A stretch of 64,000 nt of DNA from the NCBI RefSeq assembly GCF_032842945.2, contig NZ_CP146606.1, positions 2,484,501 to 2,548,500 on the forward strand. Direction: 5' to 3'. This document shows positions 9,129-18,654 of the stretch, piece by piece. Every line of letters starts with the position of its first letter. Position 1 is the stretch's first letter. A program made the translations under genes and the position numbers. A model generated the notes under the pieces. That model was not told where the DNA came from. It did no database searches and worked only from the letters and a program-made list of their open reading frames with translations. Origin of the DNA: Roseovarius sp. W115. GTDB lineage: Bacteria > Pseudomonadota > Alphaproteobacteria > Rhodobacterales > Rhodobacteraceae.

Positions 9129-10718
9129 ATGCAGAGTAAGGCGGGGGTAGCGGGATATTTCAACGCGGTTGTCTTTGATCTGAGAGATCAAATGCGGCTG
9201 TCGTTCCTGCCGCCGCTGATGGTCTACTTCGCGGCTGGGTGTTCTGGGCTGACCCTCATTGTCGGCACGTTCTTCGTTAAAGAATATCTCGACTTTTCAG
9301 CCGCCTACATCGCGAGTCTCGCGTTCTGGGCAGGGCTGCCCTGGGCGCTTAAGATGCCATTGGGGCATCTCGTGGACCTCATTTGGAAGTGGAAATGGCT
9401 GCTCATCTGGCTGGGGGCGGGATGTGTCGCGGCCAGCGTGGGGATCATGTATTTCGTTCTCACACAGACGGCCATGATGGAAACGATCATGCCGGTCTCA
9501 AACTGGTACATCCTGAGCTTTCTTCTGGCCCCCTGCGGTCTGGTTTTGCAAGACGCGGTGGCCGATGCGATGTCGGTCGAGGCGGTTCCGACACGGGACG
9601 AAACCGGCGCGCTGATCAGCGAGGAAGACAGCAAGGCGATGCACACCACCATGCAGGCGCTGGGCCGGTTTGCCTTGATCGGCGGCACGGTGGCGGTGGC
9701 GCTTCTCAATATCGCGGTGTTTTCCGGCATTGAGAGCATGGATCAGGCGCAGAAGGGCGCGGTCTATGCGCGGGTCTATATGATCGGGTTTTTGATCCCG
9801 GTGATCTCGGTGAGCGGCGTGGTTCTTGCCGGGGTGATGAAACGATCAGGCCAGATAAACGGTGCCGATGAACCAGAGACGCAGACCACGCCGAACTGGT
9901 GGTATTTCATCGGCGGCGGAGCGTTTGTGGCGCTGTCATTGATCGTTGGACTGGGGCAGGTGCCGTTTGGGCAAGAGATCATCTTTGTTGGTTCCATGGC
10001 CGTTGTGGCCTTTCTGATGCGGCAACTGGTGGCAGTGCTGGAACCAGCGCAGGCCAAGGCGCTTGTTGGCACGGCGATCATCATCTTTTTCTTCCGTGCG
10101 ATCCCAGGGCCAGGGGACGGACAGAAGTGGTTCGAGATTGATGTGCTGGGCTTTGACCAGCAGTTTCAGTCGGTTCTGTCGTTGATCACAGCGGTGGTGA
10201 CGCTTGTGGTTATTGTGCTTTTGCGCCCGATGATGGCGACGCGGTCCATTGTCTGGATTGTTGTTGTGCTGAGCCTCATTGGCGGGCTTCTGACACTGCC
10301 CAATATCGGGCTCTACTACGGTGTGCAGGAATGGACAGCTTCGGTGACTGGCGGGATAGTCGATGCGCGGTTCATCGCGATTTTCGACACAGCGCTAGAA
10401 AGCCCGTTGGGGCAGGTGGCGATGATCCCGATGCTGGCCTGGATTGCGCGCAACGCGCCACGTGAGCTGAAGGCCACGTTCTTTGCGGTGATGGCGTCTT
10501 TCACCAATCTTGCGCTCTCGGCTTCGACGCTGGGGACGAAGTATCTCAATGAGATTTACATCATCACGCGCGATGTGCGCGAGGGCGATAAGGTCCTGAC
10601 GAATGCAGATTATTCGGAGCTGGGGATGTTGCTTGTGACCGTCACATGTTTGGCGGTCGTTGTCCCGCTTTTGGTGGTTGTCTTTGTCCAGCGTACGGGG
10701 TTTCGCAGCCGGGACTGA
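9129..10718 (+). CDS. MFS/BT1-like membrane transporter
   Basis: A 529-residue integral membrane protein with about 12-14 hydrophobic segments. The motif-like loop GLPWALKMPLGHLVDLIWKW after helix 2 and the conserved LAPCGLVLQDAVADAMSVEAV resemble the folate-biopterin (BT1) branch of the major facilitator superfamily. A soluble loop at about residues 155-175 (TRDETGALISEEDSKAMHT) separates two helices, and another loop near 240 (NGADEPETQTTPN) separates the two halves. Substrate unknown. It is monocistronic, with an imperfect copy of the TTTCGCGCG palindrome about 30 bp before its start. Confidence 0.75.
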   Translation: MQSKAGVAGYFNAVVFDLRDQMRLSFLPPLMVYFAAGCSGLTLIVGTFFVKEYLDFSAAYIASLAFWAGLPWALKMPLGHLVDLIWKWKWLLIWLGAGCVAASVGIMYFVLTQTAMMETIMPVSNWYILSFLLAPCGLVLQDAVADAMSVEAVPTRDETGALISEEDSKAMHTTMQALGRFALIGGTVAVALLNIAVFSGIESMDQAQKGAVYARVYMIGFLIPVISVSGVVLAGVMKRSGQINGADEPETQTTPNWWYFIGGGAFVALSLIVGLGQVPFGQEIIFVGSMAVVAFLMRQLVAVLEPAQAKALVGTAIIIFFFRAIPGPGDGQKWFEIDVLGFDQQFQSVLSLITAVVTLVVIVLLRPMMATRSIVWIVVVLSLIGGLLTLPNIGLYYGVQEWTASVTGGIVDARFIAIFDTALESPLGQVAMIPMLAWIARNAPRELKATFFAVMASFTNLALSASTLGTKYLNEIYIITRDVREGDKVLTNADYSELGMLLVTVTCLAVVVPLLVVVFVQRTGFRSRD

Positions 10719-10780
10719 CCAAAGGGCCGGGGCGAGCACCGATCAAAAAGAGGGGAAACGATGGTGCCCGCCCCATGCGG

Positions 10781-10806
10781 CCCGCCCCCGATCAAAAAGG
10801 GGCGGG
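10781..10806. terminator. GC-rich hairpin at convergent gene ends
   Basis: CCCGCCCC (10781-10788) and GGGGCGGG (10799-10806) form an 8-bp perfect stem with a ten-base A-rich loop. It lies between the convergent transporter (ends 10718) and outer-membrane protein (ends 10820) genes. No clear T-tract follows, so terminator function is probable rather than certain. The loop word GATCAAAAA also occurs at 10741. Confidence 0.45.
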
Positions 10807-10819
10807 TTGGGACAACGCT

Positions 10820-11578
10820 TTAGAAGCGGAAGGTGCCGCGGATTTGGACGGTCGTGGCCTCTACATCCACGCCTGTGGAGTCGAAGCTGTTGAATTCGTG
10901 ATAAAGGACCTCACCGCCGATGGTGAAATTCTGGCTGACGAAGTGTTCGTATCCGGCGCCGATGAAATATCCATCATCACTGCCGAGTGTATCGGTGTCT
11001 GCAATCGCGTAACCTGCAGTGCCGTAAAGAAGGCCTGATCCGATCTTGTACCCAGCACGCGCGCGAAGGCGGAAAATATTTTCGAGGTCAGCCACACCGC
11101 CCGCCACATCGGCGTCGGTAAAGTCATAGTCCAGGCCACCGCCGATCACCACGTTTCCAAGGTCATAGTCGTAGCCCACGAAGATACCGCCGATGAAATC
11201 ATCATCGTCGCTCGAAATATTGGTGTCGACATTCGCAAAACCGATCTGGCCACCGACATAGAACCCGGTCCAGTCCCGGCCAGTGTTGAAATCAGAGTTC
11301 GCATTGCGAGACACGGTGTCCTGGCTCCCGGAGGCGCTTTGACCACTTGCAAAACTCAGTGCAGGAGCTGGCTGCTTGGTTTCGGTCCGCTTCAAGGCGT
11401 TTGCCGCAAAGGTTTGTTCATTGGACGCCGTCACGCGCTCTGGTGTGGCAGGTGCGCTGATGTCTGCTGCGATCTTGTCAAAAGACAGATTGCCAACTTC
11501 GACATGCGTTGACTGCGCTGCGGCGGGAAGAGCCAGTGTTACAAGAGCAGTGGTGAGCAAGGTTGTCTTTACGGTCAT
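10820..11578 (-). CDS. outer membrane beta-barrel protein (OMP_b-brl type)
   Basis: A 252-residue secreted barrel protein. It starts with signal peptide MTVKTTLLTTALVTLALPAAAQ (cleavage after AAAQ), then a disordered linker, then an eight-stranded-barrel-like domain from about residue 95 (GRDWTGFYVGGQIG). Alternating hydrophobic strands end with the terminal phenylalanine signature IRGTFRF. The start at 11578 is chosen because GGAAAGGAT precedes it and the signal peptide follows directly; the reading frame extends further upstream without support. Relatives include Omp25/Omp31-like proteins of alphaproteobacteria. Function is probably structural. Confidence 0.88.
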   Translation of the reverse strand: MTVKTTLLTTALVTLALPAAAQSTHVEVGNLSFDKIAADISAPATPERVTASNEQTFAANALKRTETKQPAPALSFASGQSASGSQDTVSRNANSDFNTGRDWTGFYVGGQIGFANVDTNISSDDDDFIGGIFVGYDYDLGNVVIGGGLDYDFTDADVAGGVADLENIFRLRARAGYKIGSGLLYGTAGYAIADTDTLGSDDGYFIGAGYEHFVSQNFTIGGEVLYHEFNSFDSTGVDVEATTVQIRGTFRF

Positions 11579-11865
11579 GGCGGAGATCCTTTCCGATCGT
11601 TTGTCCAGTGACGTTCTTGGGTGCGTTGTTGGCAGTGATATCTGCATGCTTTCGAGGACGCTCAAGGGCTTGCGTGATCATAGCCGTTCAACTGGCGGTG
11701 AACGTCGTGAAGATGGTCAGACAGCATTGTTCGAGCTGGCAGGAGGCAGCGCATCCGAAATCCAAAAAACAACTGATTTTCGATGGCTTTGATCAGTGTG
11801 ACACTGCTTCACGCTCGCTTGAGCGTGTCGTGTTTCCGGCGTTGGGTCATTTTTGACGTGTTACG

Positions 11866-12300
11866 TCAGATCACTCCGATGTCAGACAAAGCAGCGGAGA
11901 GGTCGGCAGGTAGGGGCTCTTCATTCCGGCGGGCTTTGGGCAAATCCACGGGCGCGTCGCCGGGGTCAAGATAGCGCCAGCCCTGAAATGGGCGTTTGGG
12001 GGCTGTTGAGGTGCGGATGAGTTCAGGGTCCAGAACAATGCCGCACCGGCGAATCCCGTCTGCGCGGATAACCTCATCAAGGCGCAAAATGCGCTGTCGG
12101 CATTGCACCAGCCCCTGGACCACCCAATAGATGGATCCGCCCTGAAGCAGGTCTGCCTCGCGCCGGGGCCACATGCGTGTGACATGGCGCGGCAGTCCAT
12201 CGGGGCCTTGCGCCTCGGGGCGGGATTGCCACGCGGTCAGGCTTTCAAAGGATTCCGAGCCGACGCTCAGTTTGATCAGATGTAATTTGGCCGATGCCAT
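11866..12300 (-). CDS. DUF1489 family protein
   Basis: A 144-residue protein matching DUF1489, an alphaproteobacterial family of unknown function. Family landmarks are KLHLIKLSVGSESFESL, PRHVTRMWPRREADLLQGGS, IYWVVQGLVQCRQRIL and KRPFQGWRYLDPGDAPVDL. The frame is open upstream through the DMT gene, but that extension is antisense-like and basic; the ATG at 12300 gives the family N-terminus. It lies 50 bp downstream of the DMT transporter on the same strand. Confidence 0.9.
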   Translation of the reverse strand: MASAKLHLIKLSVGSESFESLTAWQSRPEAQGPDGLPRHVTRMWPRREADLLQGGSIYWVVQGLVQCRQRILRLDEVIRADGIRRCGIVLDPELIRTSTAPKRPFQGWRYLDPGDAPVDLPKARRNEEPLPADLSAALSDIGVI

Positions 12301-12350
12301 GAAACGCCCCCAGCGTGATAGATGATACTCTATTGCGCTGGGCTGGAGTT

Positions 12351-13307
12351 TCAACCGCCTGCGGAGTGTTGCAGAGGAGATTGGTAGCGGCGCGCGCCCA
12401 GGGCAACCATGAGACCGGCGGTAATCACAAGTCCCATGCCGAGAATGCCGCGTGCGTCGGGGTATTCCGAGAAGAACACCACGCCCCACAATAGAGCGAA
12501 GCCCACATAGCCATAGTCGAAGGTAGCAATGATATGGGGCGGTGCGATCTGATAGGCACGGGCGACGCCAAGGGTGAAGGCCATCGCCAAAAGCCCAAGC
12601 CCTGCCATCAGGGCCCAGTCGTTTGGTGCCATGGCGGCCCAGCCGGTTGTGAGAAAGGGCGTTTGGTCGGACAGGCTGACGGGTAGAGGTACCAATGTAT
12701 TGAGGGCAAGGCCGATCATGCCGGTCACGATGAAGGCGATGTGCAGGGCGAAGGCCAGGCTGACATAGTCTTCGGATTGACATTTGCTGCGCGTCAGAAT
12801 CATCGCCAGTGAGTAAAGCAGCGCGCCAGCGATCGGGCCGAGAAGGGGCCAGGAAAATTGCGCATCTGTGGGGCGCAGGATGATGGCGACACCGACGAAG
12901 CCGATGGCAATACCCAGCCATTGTATGGGGGTCACGCGCTCTTTGAGCACTGCGGCGGTGATGAGGGCTGTGAAAATGGGATTGGTGTAGACGGCAACGG
13001 CAGCGGTGCCGAGATCTAGCCAGGGCAGCGCGCCGTAATAGGCGATCCATCCGGTGACAAGCAACAGGGCGCGCAGGCTAACCCATCCCGGGGCGGTTGG
13101 TCTCAGGCGGCGTTTGGCGAGGATGGCGAGCAGGATGATGCAGGGAATGGCAAAGGCCGAGCGCAGCGCGAAAATCTGCCAAAGGGAAAAATCAGCGCTG
13201 ATAAGTTTGATCGTGGCATCCCCAAGCGCCAGCGCCGAGACAGAGGCGAGGATAATGAGGATGCCAAGAGAGACCTGATCCGTATGTGAGACTTGGGCGC
13301 GGTGCAT
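12351..13307 (-). CDS. EamA/DMT family transporter
   Basis: A 318-residue drug/metabolite transporter with ten hydrophobic helices in two EamA repeats. Repeat one covers about residues 14-150, with the conserved YTNPIFTALITAAVLKERVTP; repeat two covers about 160-305, ending at LLWGVVFFSEYPDARGILGM. Members export amino acids, nucleosides or other small metabolites. Substrate unknown. DUF1489 follows and is probably cotranscribed. Confidence 0.9.
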   Translation of the reverse strand: MHRAQVSHTDQVSLGILIILASVSALALGDATIKLISADFSLWQIFALRSAFAIPCIILLAILAKRRLRPTAPGWVSLRALLLVTGWIAYYGALPWLDLGTAAVAVYTNPIFTALITAAVLKERVTPIQWLGIAIGFVGVAIILRPTDAQFSWPLLGPIAGALLYSLAMILTRSKCQSEDYVSLAFALHIAFIVTGMIGLALNTLVPLPVSLSDQTPFLTTGWAAMAPNDWALMAGLGLLAMAFTLGVARAYQIAPPHIIATFDYGYVGFALLWGVVFFSEYPDARGILGMGLVITAGLMVALGARRYQSPLQHSAGG

Positions 13308-13525
13308 AATGTGGTCACTCTGGGTCAGGGGTGGGGAGGGCGCAACGCCGTTTGCGACATAGTTTGACAGGGCCTGTCAGCAGCACAAATTGCGCCAAGA
13401 ACGAAGCGATGGAGTGGCGTCACCCTTGGAAATTGGGTATTTGGGACAAGAAAGAAGAAGATTGCATTTTGGACCCCCAAAGTGTAGTGTTCTTGCTCCG
13501 TTCTTATACAAGAGATTGTGGTTCT

Positions 13526-15799
13526 ATGACTCGATTCGCTGCCCCGATCGCAGAGTCCATCTGGGATATGAAATACCGCTTCAAGGCTGGCGACGGCACG
13601 CCTGTGGATGGGACGGTGGAGGATACCTGGCGGCGGATTGCGCGGTCTTTGGCGGCCGTAGAGGACAAGCCGGACGTTTGGGAAGATCGGTTTTTCAGCG
13701 CTCTTGAAGAATTCAAATATCTACCAGCCGGTCGGATCACGGCGGGAGCGGGCACAGGGCGGGCAGTGACGCTCTTTAACTGTTTTGTCATGGGCACCAT
13801 TCCGGATGACATGAACGGGATTTTCAATGCGCTGCGTGAGGCGGCGCTTACGATGCAGCAGGGTGGCGGGATCGGTTATGACTTCTCGACGCTGCGACCG
13901 CGCGGCGCCGAGGTCAAAGGCGTCGGCGCGGATGCGAGCGGGCCGCTGAGTTTCATGGATGTGTGGGATGCAATGTGCCGCACAATCATGAGCGCGGGAA
14001 GCCGTCGTGGCGCGATGATGGCGACGATGCGCTGTGATCATCCCGATGTAGAAGAGTTCATCGCGGTGAAATCCGATCCTGCGCGGCTTCGGATGTTCAA
14101 CCTCTCGGTGCTGGTCACCGATCCGTTCATGGATGCGGTGAAGGCGGACGGGCCTTGGGAATTGGTCTTTGGAGGCAAGGTCTACAAAACCGTGCAGGCG
14201 CGGGATCTGTGGAACAAGATCATGCGGGCGACCTATGATTTTGCCGAACCCGGCGTGATTTTCATCGACCGGATCAATGCGGCGAACAACCTGCATTACG
14301 CTGAGACGATTGCGGCGACCAATCCCTGCGGCGAACAGCCTTTGCCGCCTTATGGGGCGTGTTTGTTAGGATCTGTTAATCTGGCGCGGTTGGTGGAGGC
14401 GCCGTTTGAAGCAAATGCATCTATTGATGAGGCAGCACTCTCAGAGCTTGTGGGCACAGCGATCCGGATGATGGACAATGTGGTGGATGCGTCAAACTTT
14501 CCGCTGCCAGAACAGCGCGCCGAGGCGCAGGCCAAGCGGCGGATTGGGCTTGGGGTCACAGGGCTGGCCGATGCATTGCTGATGTGCGGCTTGCGTTATG
14601 GCTCGGATGAGGCGGCGGCGCAGACGGAGGTCTGGCTTAAGGCGATTGCGCGGGCGTCTTATCTGGCTTCGGTGGAGCTTGCCAAGGAGAAGGGGGCGTT
14701 TCCACTCTTTGAGGCCGATGCCTATCTGGCCAGTGGCACCATGCAGGCGATGGATGACGATGTGCGAGAGGCGGTGCGTGAACACGGTATTCGCAACGCG
14801 CTTTTGACCTCGATTGCGCCCACCGGCACGATCAGCCTTTATGCCGGCAACGTGAGTTCCGGCATCGAGCCCGTGTTTGCCTATGCCTACACGCGCAAGG
14901 TGCTGCAGAAGGATGGCAGCCGCACCGAAGAAGAGGTGGTGGATTATGCCGTCCAGATGTGGCGCGAGAAGTTTGGCGAGGCAGACCTGCCCGAGTATTT
15001 CGTCAACGCCCAGACATTGGAGCCTGAGGCGCATGTGAAGATGCAGGCGGCGGCGCAGAAATGGATTGATTCCAGTATTTCCAAAACGATCAACGTGCCG
15101 GCGGATATCGGGTTTGAGGCGTTCAAGGACGTCTACATGCAGGCCTGGGACCTGGGCTGTAAGGGCTGCACGACCTACCGGCCGAATGATGTGACGGGGT
15201 CGGTGCTGAGCGTGTCAGAGACCGAAGACAAGGTGCCGGGCGAGGGCGCGGTGTCCATGGAAGGCGGCGAGGTCGTCTATATGTCCGATCCGCTGGACCG
15301 TCCGCAGGAGCTGGAAGGGCATACCTACAAGCTCAAATGGCCCGACAGCAACCATGCGATTTATGTCACCGTGAATGATATTATCCTGAATGGGCGTCGG
15401 CGGCCGTTTGAGGTGTTCATCAACTCCAAGAATATGGAGCACTATGCCTGGACCGTGGCGTTGACCCGGATGATATCAGCGGTGTTCCGGCGCGGGGGGG
15501 ACGTGAGTTTTGTGGTAGAAGAACTCAAGGCCGTGTTCGATCCACGCGGCGGGGCCTGGATGAACGGGAAGTATATTCCGTCGATCCTGGCGGCGATTGG
15601 CGGGGTTCTGGAAAATCATATGGTGAATATCGGGTTCCTCGAAGGCGAGGGGCTTGGCCTCAAGGAAGACCCACAGGCGCAGGTGGTCAATCACGGCGGC
15701 CCGCGTGGTGCGTCCTGTCCGGCCTGTGGCAGTTTTGACATGCGCAAGATTGAGGGCTGTATGACTTGCGGCAGCTGCGGGCATTCGAAGTGTTCGTAA
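13526..15799 (+). CDS. nrdJ: adenosylcobalamin-dependent ribonucleotide reductase
   Basis: A 757-residue class II ribonucleoside-diphosphate reductase. It reduces ribonucleotides to deoxyribonucleotides using adenosylcobalamin, without oxygen or a second subunit. Visible features are the glycine-rich SAGSRRGAMMATMRCDHPD, the active-site NPCGEQPLPPYGACLLGSVNLA, the second-half SIAPTGTISLYAGNVSSGIEP, and a C-terminal cysteine-rich tail (CPACGSF and CGSCGHSKC) that recycles the active-site disulfide. The ATG at 13526 gives MTRFAAPIAE; an upstream open frame from 13331 adds a non-family extension. About 218 bp of leader precede it. I see no obvious cobalamin riboswitch there. Confidence 0.95.
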   Translation: MTRFAAPIAESIWDMKYRFKAGDGTPVDGTVEDTWRRIARSLAAVEDKPDVWEDRFFSALEEFKYLPAGRITAGAGTGRAVTLFNCFVMGTIPDDMNGIFNALREAALTMQQGGGIGYDFSTLRPRGAEVKGVGADASGPLSFMDVWDAMCRTIMSAGSRRGAMMATMRCDHPDVEEFIAVKSDPARLRMFNLSVLVTDPFMDAVKADGPWELVFGGKVYKTVQARDLWNKIMRATYDFAEPGVIFIDRINAANNLHYAETIAATNPCGEQPLPPYGACLLGSVNLARLVEAPFEANASIDEAALSELVGTAIRMMDNVVDASNFPLPEQRAEAQAKRRIGLGVTGLADALLMCGLRYGSDEAAAQTEVWLKAIARASYLASVELAKEKGAFPLFEADAYLASGTMQAMDDDVREAVREHGIRNALLTSIAPTGTISLYAGNVSSGIEPVFAYAYTRKVLQKDGSRTEEEVVDYAVQMWREKFGEADLPEYFVNAQTLEPEAHVKMQAAAQKWIDSSISKTINVPADIGFEAFKDVYMQAWDLGCKGCTTYRPNDVTGSVLSVSETEDKVPGEGAVSMEGGEVVYMSDPLDRPQELEGHTYKLKWPDSNHAIYVTVNDIILNGRRRPFEVFINSKNMEHYAWTVALTRMISAVFRRGGDVSFVVEELKAVFDPRGGAWMNGKYIPSILAAIGGVLENHMVNIGFLEGEGLGLKEDPQAQVVNHGGPRGASCPACGSFDMRKIEGCMTCGSCGHSKCS

Positions 15800-15808
15800 C
15801 GCGACCTG

Positions 15809-16864
15809 TCAGCCTGTGATACGGTGACCTGTTGTGCTGTCAAAGAGGTGCGTCATGCCGGGTTGCGCGGCAAAGCGCATCGAGGTCGATTCAGCACCCA
15901 TGGTGTGAACGCCAGGCAAGCTGATGGTGATGTCGGTCTTGATACTGTCCAAGCGGCCGTGCAGCAGGGTGTTGGCGCCAAGCGGCTCGGTCATTTGAAC
16001 GCGGACCTCGAAGGGTCCCGCATCGTCCTTTGCAAAGTGTTCAGGCCGAATTCCCAGTTTGACCGGACCGTCCGGGCCTGACGCTTTGGCCACGGTCTGA
16101 CCGCCAATGTGAACCTGACCGGAGTTCAATTCCGCATCAAAAACGTTCATTGCCGGGCTGCCGATGAATTGCGCGGCAAAAAGCGTGCGCGGGGTTTCAT
16201 AGACCTCAAGCGGCGTACCGATTTGCTCGGCCACCCCGCCATTCATCACGATCATGCGGTCGGCCATGGTCATCGCCTCAACCTGATCATGGGTGACATA
16301 GAGCGAGGTTACGCCAAGTTTGGATTGTAACTCTTTGATCTCAAGGCGCATTTGCACACGCAGTTTGGCATCAAGGTTTGAGAGCGGCTCGTCAAAGAGA
16401 AACACGGCCGGTTCGCGCACGATGGCACGGCCCATGGCGACGCGCTGGCGCTGGCCGCCTGAGAGCTGGCGGGGTTTGCGGTCGAGCAGGGCCTGAAGCT
16501 GCAAGAGTTTCGCGGTCTCTTCGACCTTGGCGGTGATCTGGTCCTTGGGCAGACCCGCGATCTTGAGCCCATAGCCCATGTTCTGGCGCACGGACATGTG
16601 CGGGTAGAGCGCGTAGTTCTGAAACACCATGGCGATGTCGCGGTCCATGGGTTCCTTGTCATTGGCCCGTTCTCCACCGATGAGCACATCGCCCGCGGTG
16701 ACGGTTTCCAGCCCCGCCACCATGCGCAGCAAGGTGGATTTGCCACAGCCGGAGGGTCCGACGATCACGATGAATTCGCCATCAGCGATCTCGACATTGA
16801 TGCCGTGGATCACGTCTGTCTGCCCAAAGCTTTTCTTGATGTCGGTGAGGGTGACGGTGGCCAT
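15809..16864 (-). CDS. ugpC: sn-glycerol-3-phosphate ABC transporter ATP-binding protein
   Basis: A 351-residue ABC ATPase of the MalK/UgpC class. Walker A is GPSGCGKST, the signature is [19 protein letters not shown], and Walker B is [12 protein letters not shown] with H-loop YVTHDQ. A C-terminal TOBE-type domain (residues about 235-351, [10 protein letters not shown]) completes it. It energises uptake by the two permeases just upstream, and is the last gene of ugpB-A-E-C. It lies 2 bp after ugpE. Confidence 0.93.
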   Translation of the reverse strand: MATVTLTDIKKSFGQTDVIHGINVEIADGEFIVIVGPSGCGKSTLLRMVAGLETVTAGDVLIGGERANDKEPMDRDIAMVFQNYALYPHMSVRQNMGYGLKIAGLPKDQITAKVEETAKLLQLQALLDRKPRQLSGGQRQRVAMGRAIVREPAVFLFDEPLSNLDAKLRVQMRLEIKELQSKLGVTSLYVTHDQVEAMTMADRMIVMNGGVAEQIGTPLEVYETPRTLFAAQFIGSPAMNVFDAELNSGQVHIGGQTVAKASGPDGPVKLGIRPEHFAKDDAGPFEVRVQMTEPLGANTLLHGRLDSIKTDITISLPGVHTMGAESTSMRFAAQPGMTHLFDSTTGHRITG

Positions 16865-16866
16865 TG

Positions 16867-17721
16867 TTACTTCTCGCTATCGACAAGGCCGCGGACAAAG
16901 AGCCGCTGCATGGAGATGACGACAATCACTGGCGGGATCATCGCAAGGATCGAGGTGGCCATGATCGTCGGCCAATGGGCAAAGTCATCGCCGGATGGGA
17001 ACATCTGTTTGATGCCCATGACGATGGTGTTCATTTCCGGGTCGGTGGTGATGAGCAGCGGCCAGAGATACTGGTTCCAGCCATAGATGAAGAGGATCAC
17101 AAAGAGCGCTGCGACATTGGTGCGGCTCATGGGCACAACGATGTCCCAGAAAAACCGCATCGGCGAGGCGCCATCGACTCGCGCTGCTTCGGCCAGTTCG
17201 TCAGGGATGGTCAGGAAAAACTGCCGGAAGAGGAAGGTGGCGGTGGCTGAGGCGATGAGTGGGAAGATGAGGCCCGCGTAGCTGTTGAGCATGCCAAAGC
17301 CCGCGACGACCTCGAATGTGGGCACAATGCGCACTTCGACGGGCAGCATAAGGGTCAGAAAGATCAGCCAGAAGAAAGTCGTGCGGCCGGGGAAACGAAA
17401 ATAGACGATGGCAAAGGCCGACAGGAGCGAGATGACGATCTTGCCCACGGCGATGCCCACGGCCATGACCATGGAATTCATCAACATGGTCGCCACAGGC
17501 ACGTTGATCCCCGAAAAGAGGGCGTTTTTGTAGTTCACCCAAAACTGATCACCGGGCCAGACGGGCATGGGCGGGTTGGTGATCTCGGGCTGGGTGACGG
17601 TGGAGGCCACGAAGGCGAGCCATATCGGGAAGAAGATCACCAAGACGCCCAGGATCATGAAGGCATGTGTGAGCCACAGCCCTGCGCCTCGCTTTTCGAC
17701 CATGCCATGCACCTGCGCCAT
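16867..17721 (-). CDS. ugpE: sn-glycerol-3-phosphate ABC transporter permease UgpE
   Basis: A 284-residue inner-membrane permease with six predicted helices. The EAA coupling loop that contacts the ATPase is [19 protein letters not shown]. The C-terminus [10 protein letters not shown] is typical of UgpE. Its start touches the ugpA stop by one base, showing a single operon. It forms the channel with UgpA for glycerol 3-phosphate or its diesters. Confidence 0.92.
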   Translation of the reverse strand: MAQVHGMVEKRGAGLWLTHAFMILGVLVIFFPIWLAFVASTVTQPEITNPPMPVWPGDQFWVNYKNALFSGINVPVATMLMNSMVMAVGIAVGKIVISLLSAFAIVYFRFPGRTTFFWLIFLTLMLPVEVRIVPTFEVVAGFGMLNSYAGLIFPLIASATATFLFRQFFLTIPDELAEAARVDGASPMRFFWDIVVPMSRTNVAALFVILFIYGWNQYLWPLLITTDPEMNTIVMGIKQMFPSGDDFAHWPTIMATSILAMIPPVIVVISMQRLFVRGLVDSEK

Positions 17722-18602
17722 CAGTAATGCACCCGCTTTTCGATGTATTTGAACTGAATGACCGTCAGCAGTCCGACAACAATCAAAAGGATCACGGATT
17801 GTGCCGAGGAGGAGCCGAGATCCTGGCCTACAAAGCCATCTGAGAAGACCTTGTAGACAAGGATTGTCGTGGTTTGTTGTGGGCCGCCTGAGGTGATCGT
17901 GTGGATGACGCCGAAAGTCTCGAAGAAGGCGTAGACGATGTTGACCACCAGCAGAAAGAAAGTGGTGGGCGACAAAAGGGGCAGGACAATTGTCCAGAAC
18001 CTGCGCCAGAAGCGGGCGCCGTCGATGGCGGCGGCTTCAATTACTGAACGAGGAACGGCTTGTAACGCCGCAAAAAAGAACAGGAAATTGTAACTGATCC
18101 GCCCCCAGGCGGAGGCGACGACAACAAGACCCATCGCCTCGCCGCCATTGAGCACGTGGTTCCAGTCATATCCCAGCGTGCCAAGGTACCAGGAGATCAC
18201 GCCCACACGGGTGTTGAACATGAAAAGCCACAGCACACCCGCGACCGCAGGGGCTACGGCATAGGGCCAGATCAGCAGCGTGCGATAGACCCCAGAGCCT
18301 TTGATCAGACGGTCCGCGAGAACGGCCAGAAAGAGGGCGGGGACCATTGAGCAGAGGGTCACAAGGATAGAAAAGACCGCCGTGGTCAGGAAGGACGCGC
18401 GGTAGAATTTGTCATTGAGGAGGAACTCAAAATTTCCCAGCCCCACAAATTGCGCCGAAAGCCCAAATGGATCGGGGATGAACAGCGACTGCCAGATGGC
18501 CTGCCCGGCGGGATAGAAGAAAAAGACCGCCGAGATGATCACCTGCGGCGCGATCAGTAAGAGCGGCAGCAACCAGCCACGAAATGTGACGCGTTTTTCC
18601 AA
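17721..18602 (-). CDS. ugpA: sn-glycerol-3-phosphate ABC transporter permease UgpA
   Basis: A 293-residue permease with six helices, beginning [20 protein letters not shown]. The EAA loop is [20 protein letters not shown], and the C-terminus [11 protein letters not shown] is characteristic of UgpA. It pairs with UgpE. The gene lies between ugpB (ends 18655) and ugpE in the same orientation. Confidence 0.93.
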   Translation of the reverse strand: MEKRVTFRGWLLPLLLIAPQVIISAVFFFYPAGQAIWQSLFIPDPFGLSAQFVGLGNFEFLLNDKFYRASFLTTAVFSILVTLCSMVPALFLAVLADRLIKGSGVYRTLLIWPYAVAPAVAGVLWLFMFNTRVGVISWYLGTLGYDWNHVLNGGEAMGLVVVASAWGRISYNFLFFFAALQAVPRSVIEAAAIDGARFWRRFWTIVLPLLSPTTFFLLVVNIVYAFFETFGVIHTITSGGPQQTTTILVYKVFSDGFVGQDLGSSSAQSVILLIVVGLLTVIQFKYIEKRVHY

Positions 18603-18654
18603 AACTGTCCCCTGTCGGAAAAAGGCGGGCCGCCTGGACCCGCCTTAATCTTAC

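Noticed and set aside
12301..13050. Upstream extension of the DUF1489 frame into the DMT gene
   Set aside because: The extra residues are Arg/His-rich and overlap the real transporter gene in another frame; DUF1489 begins at 12300.
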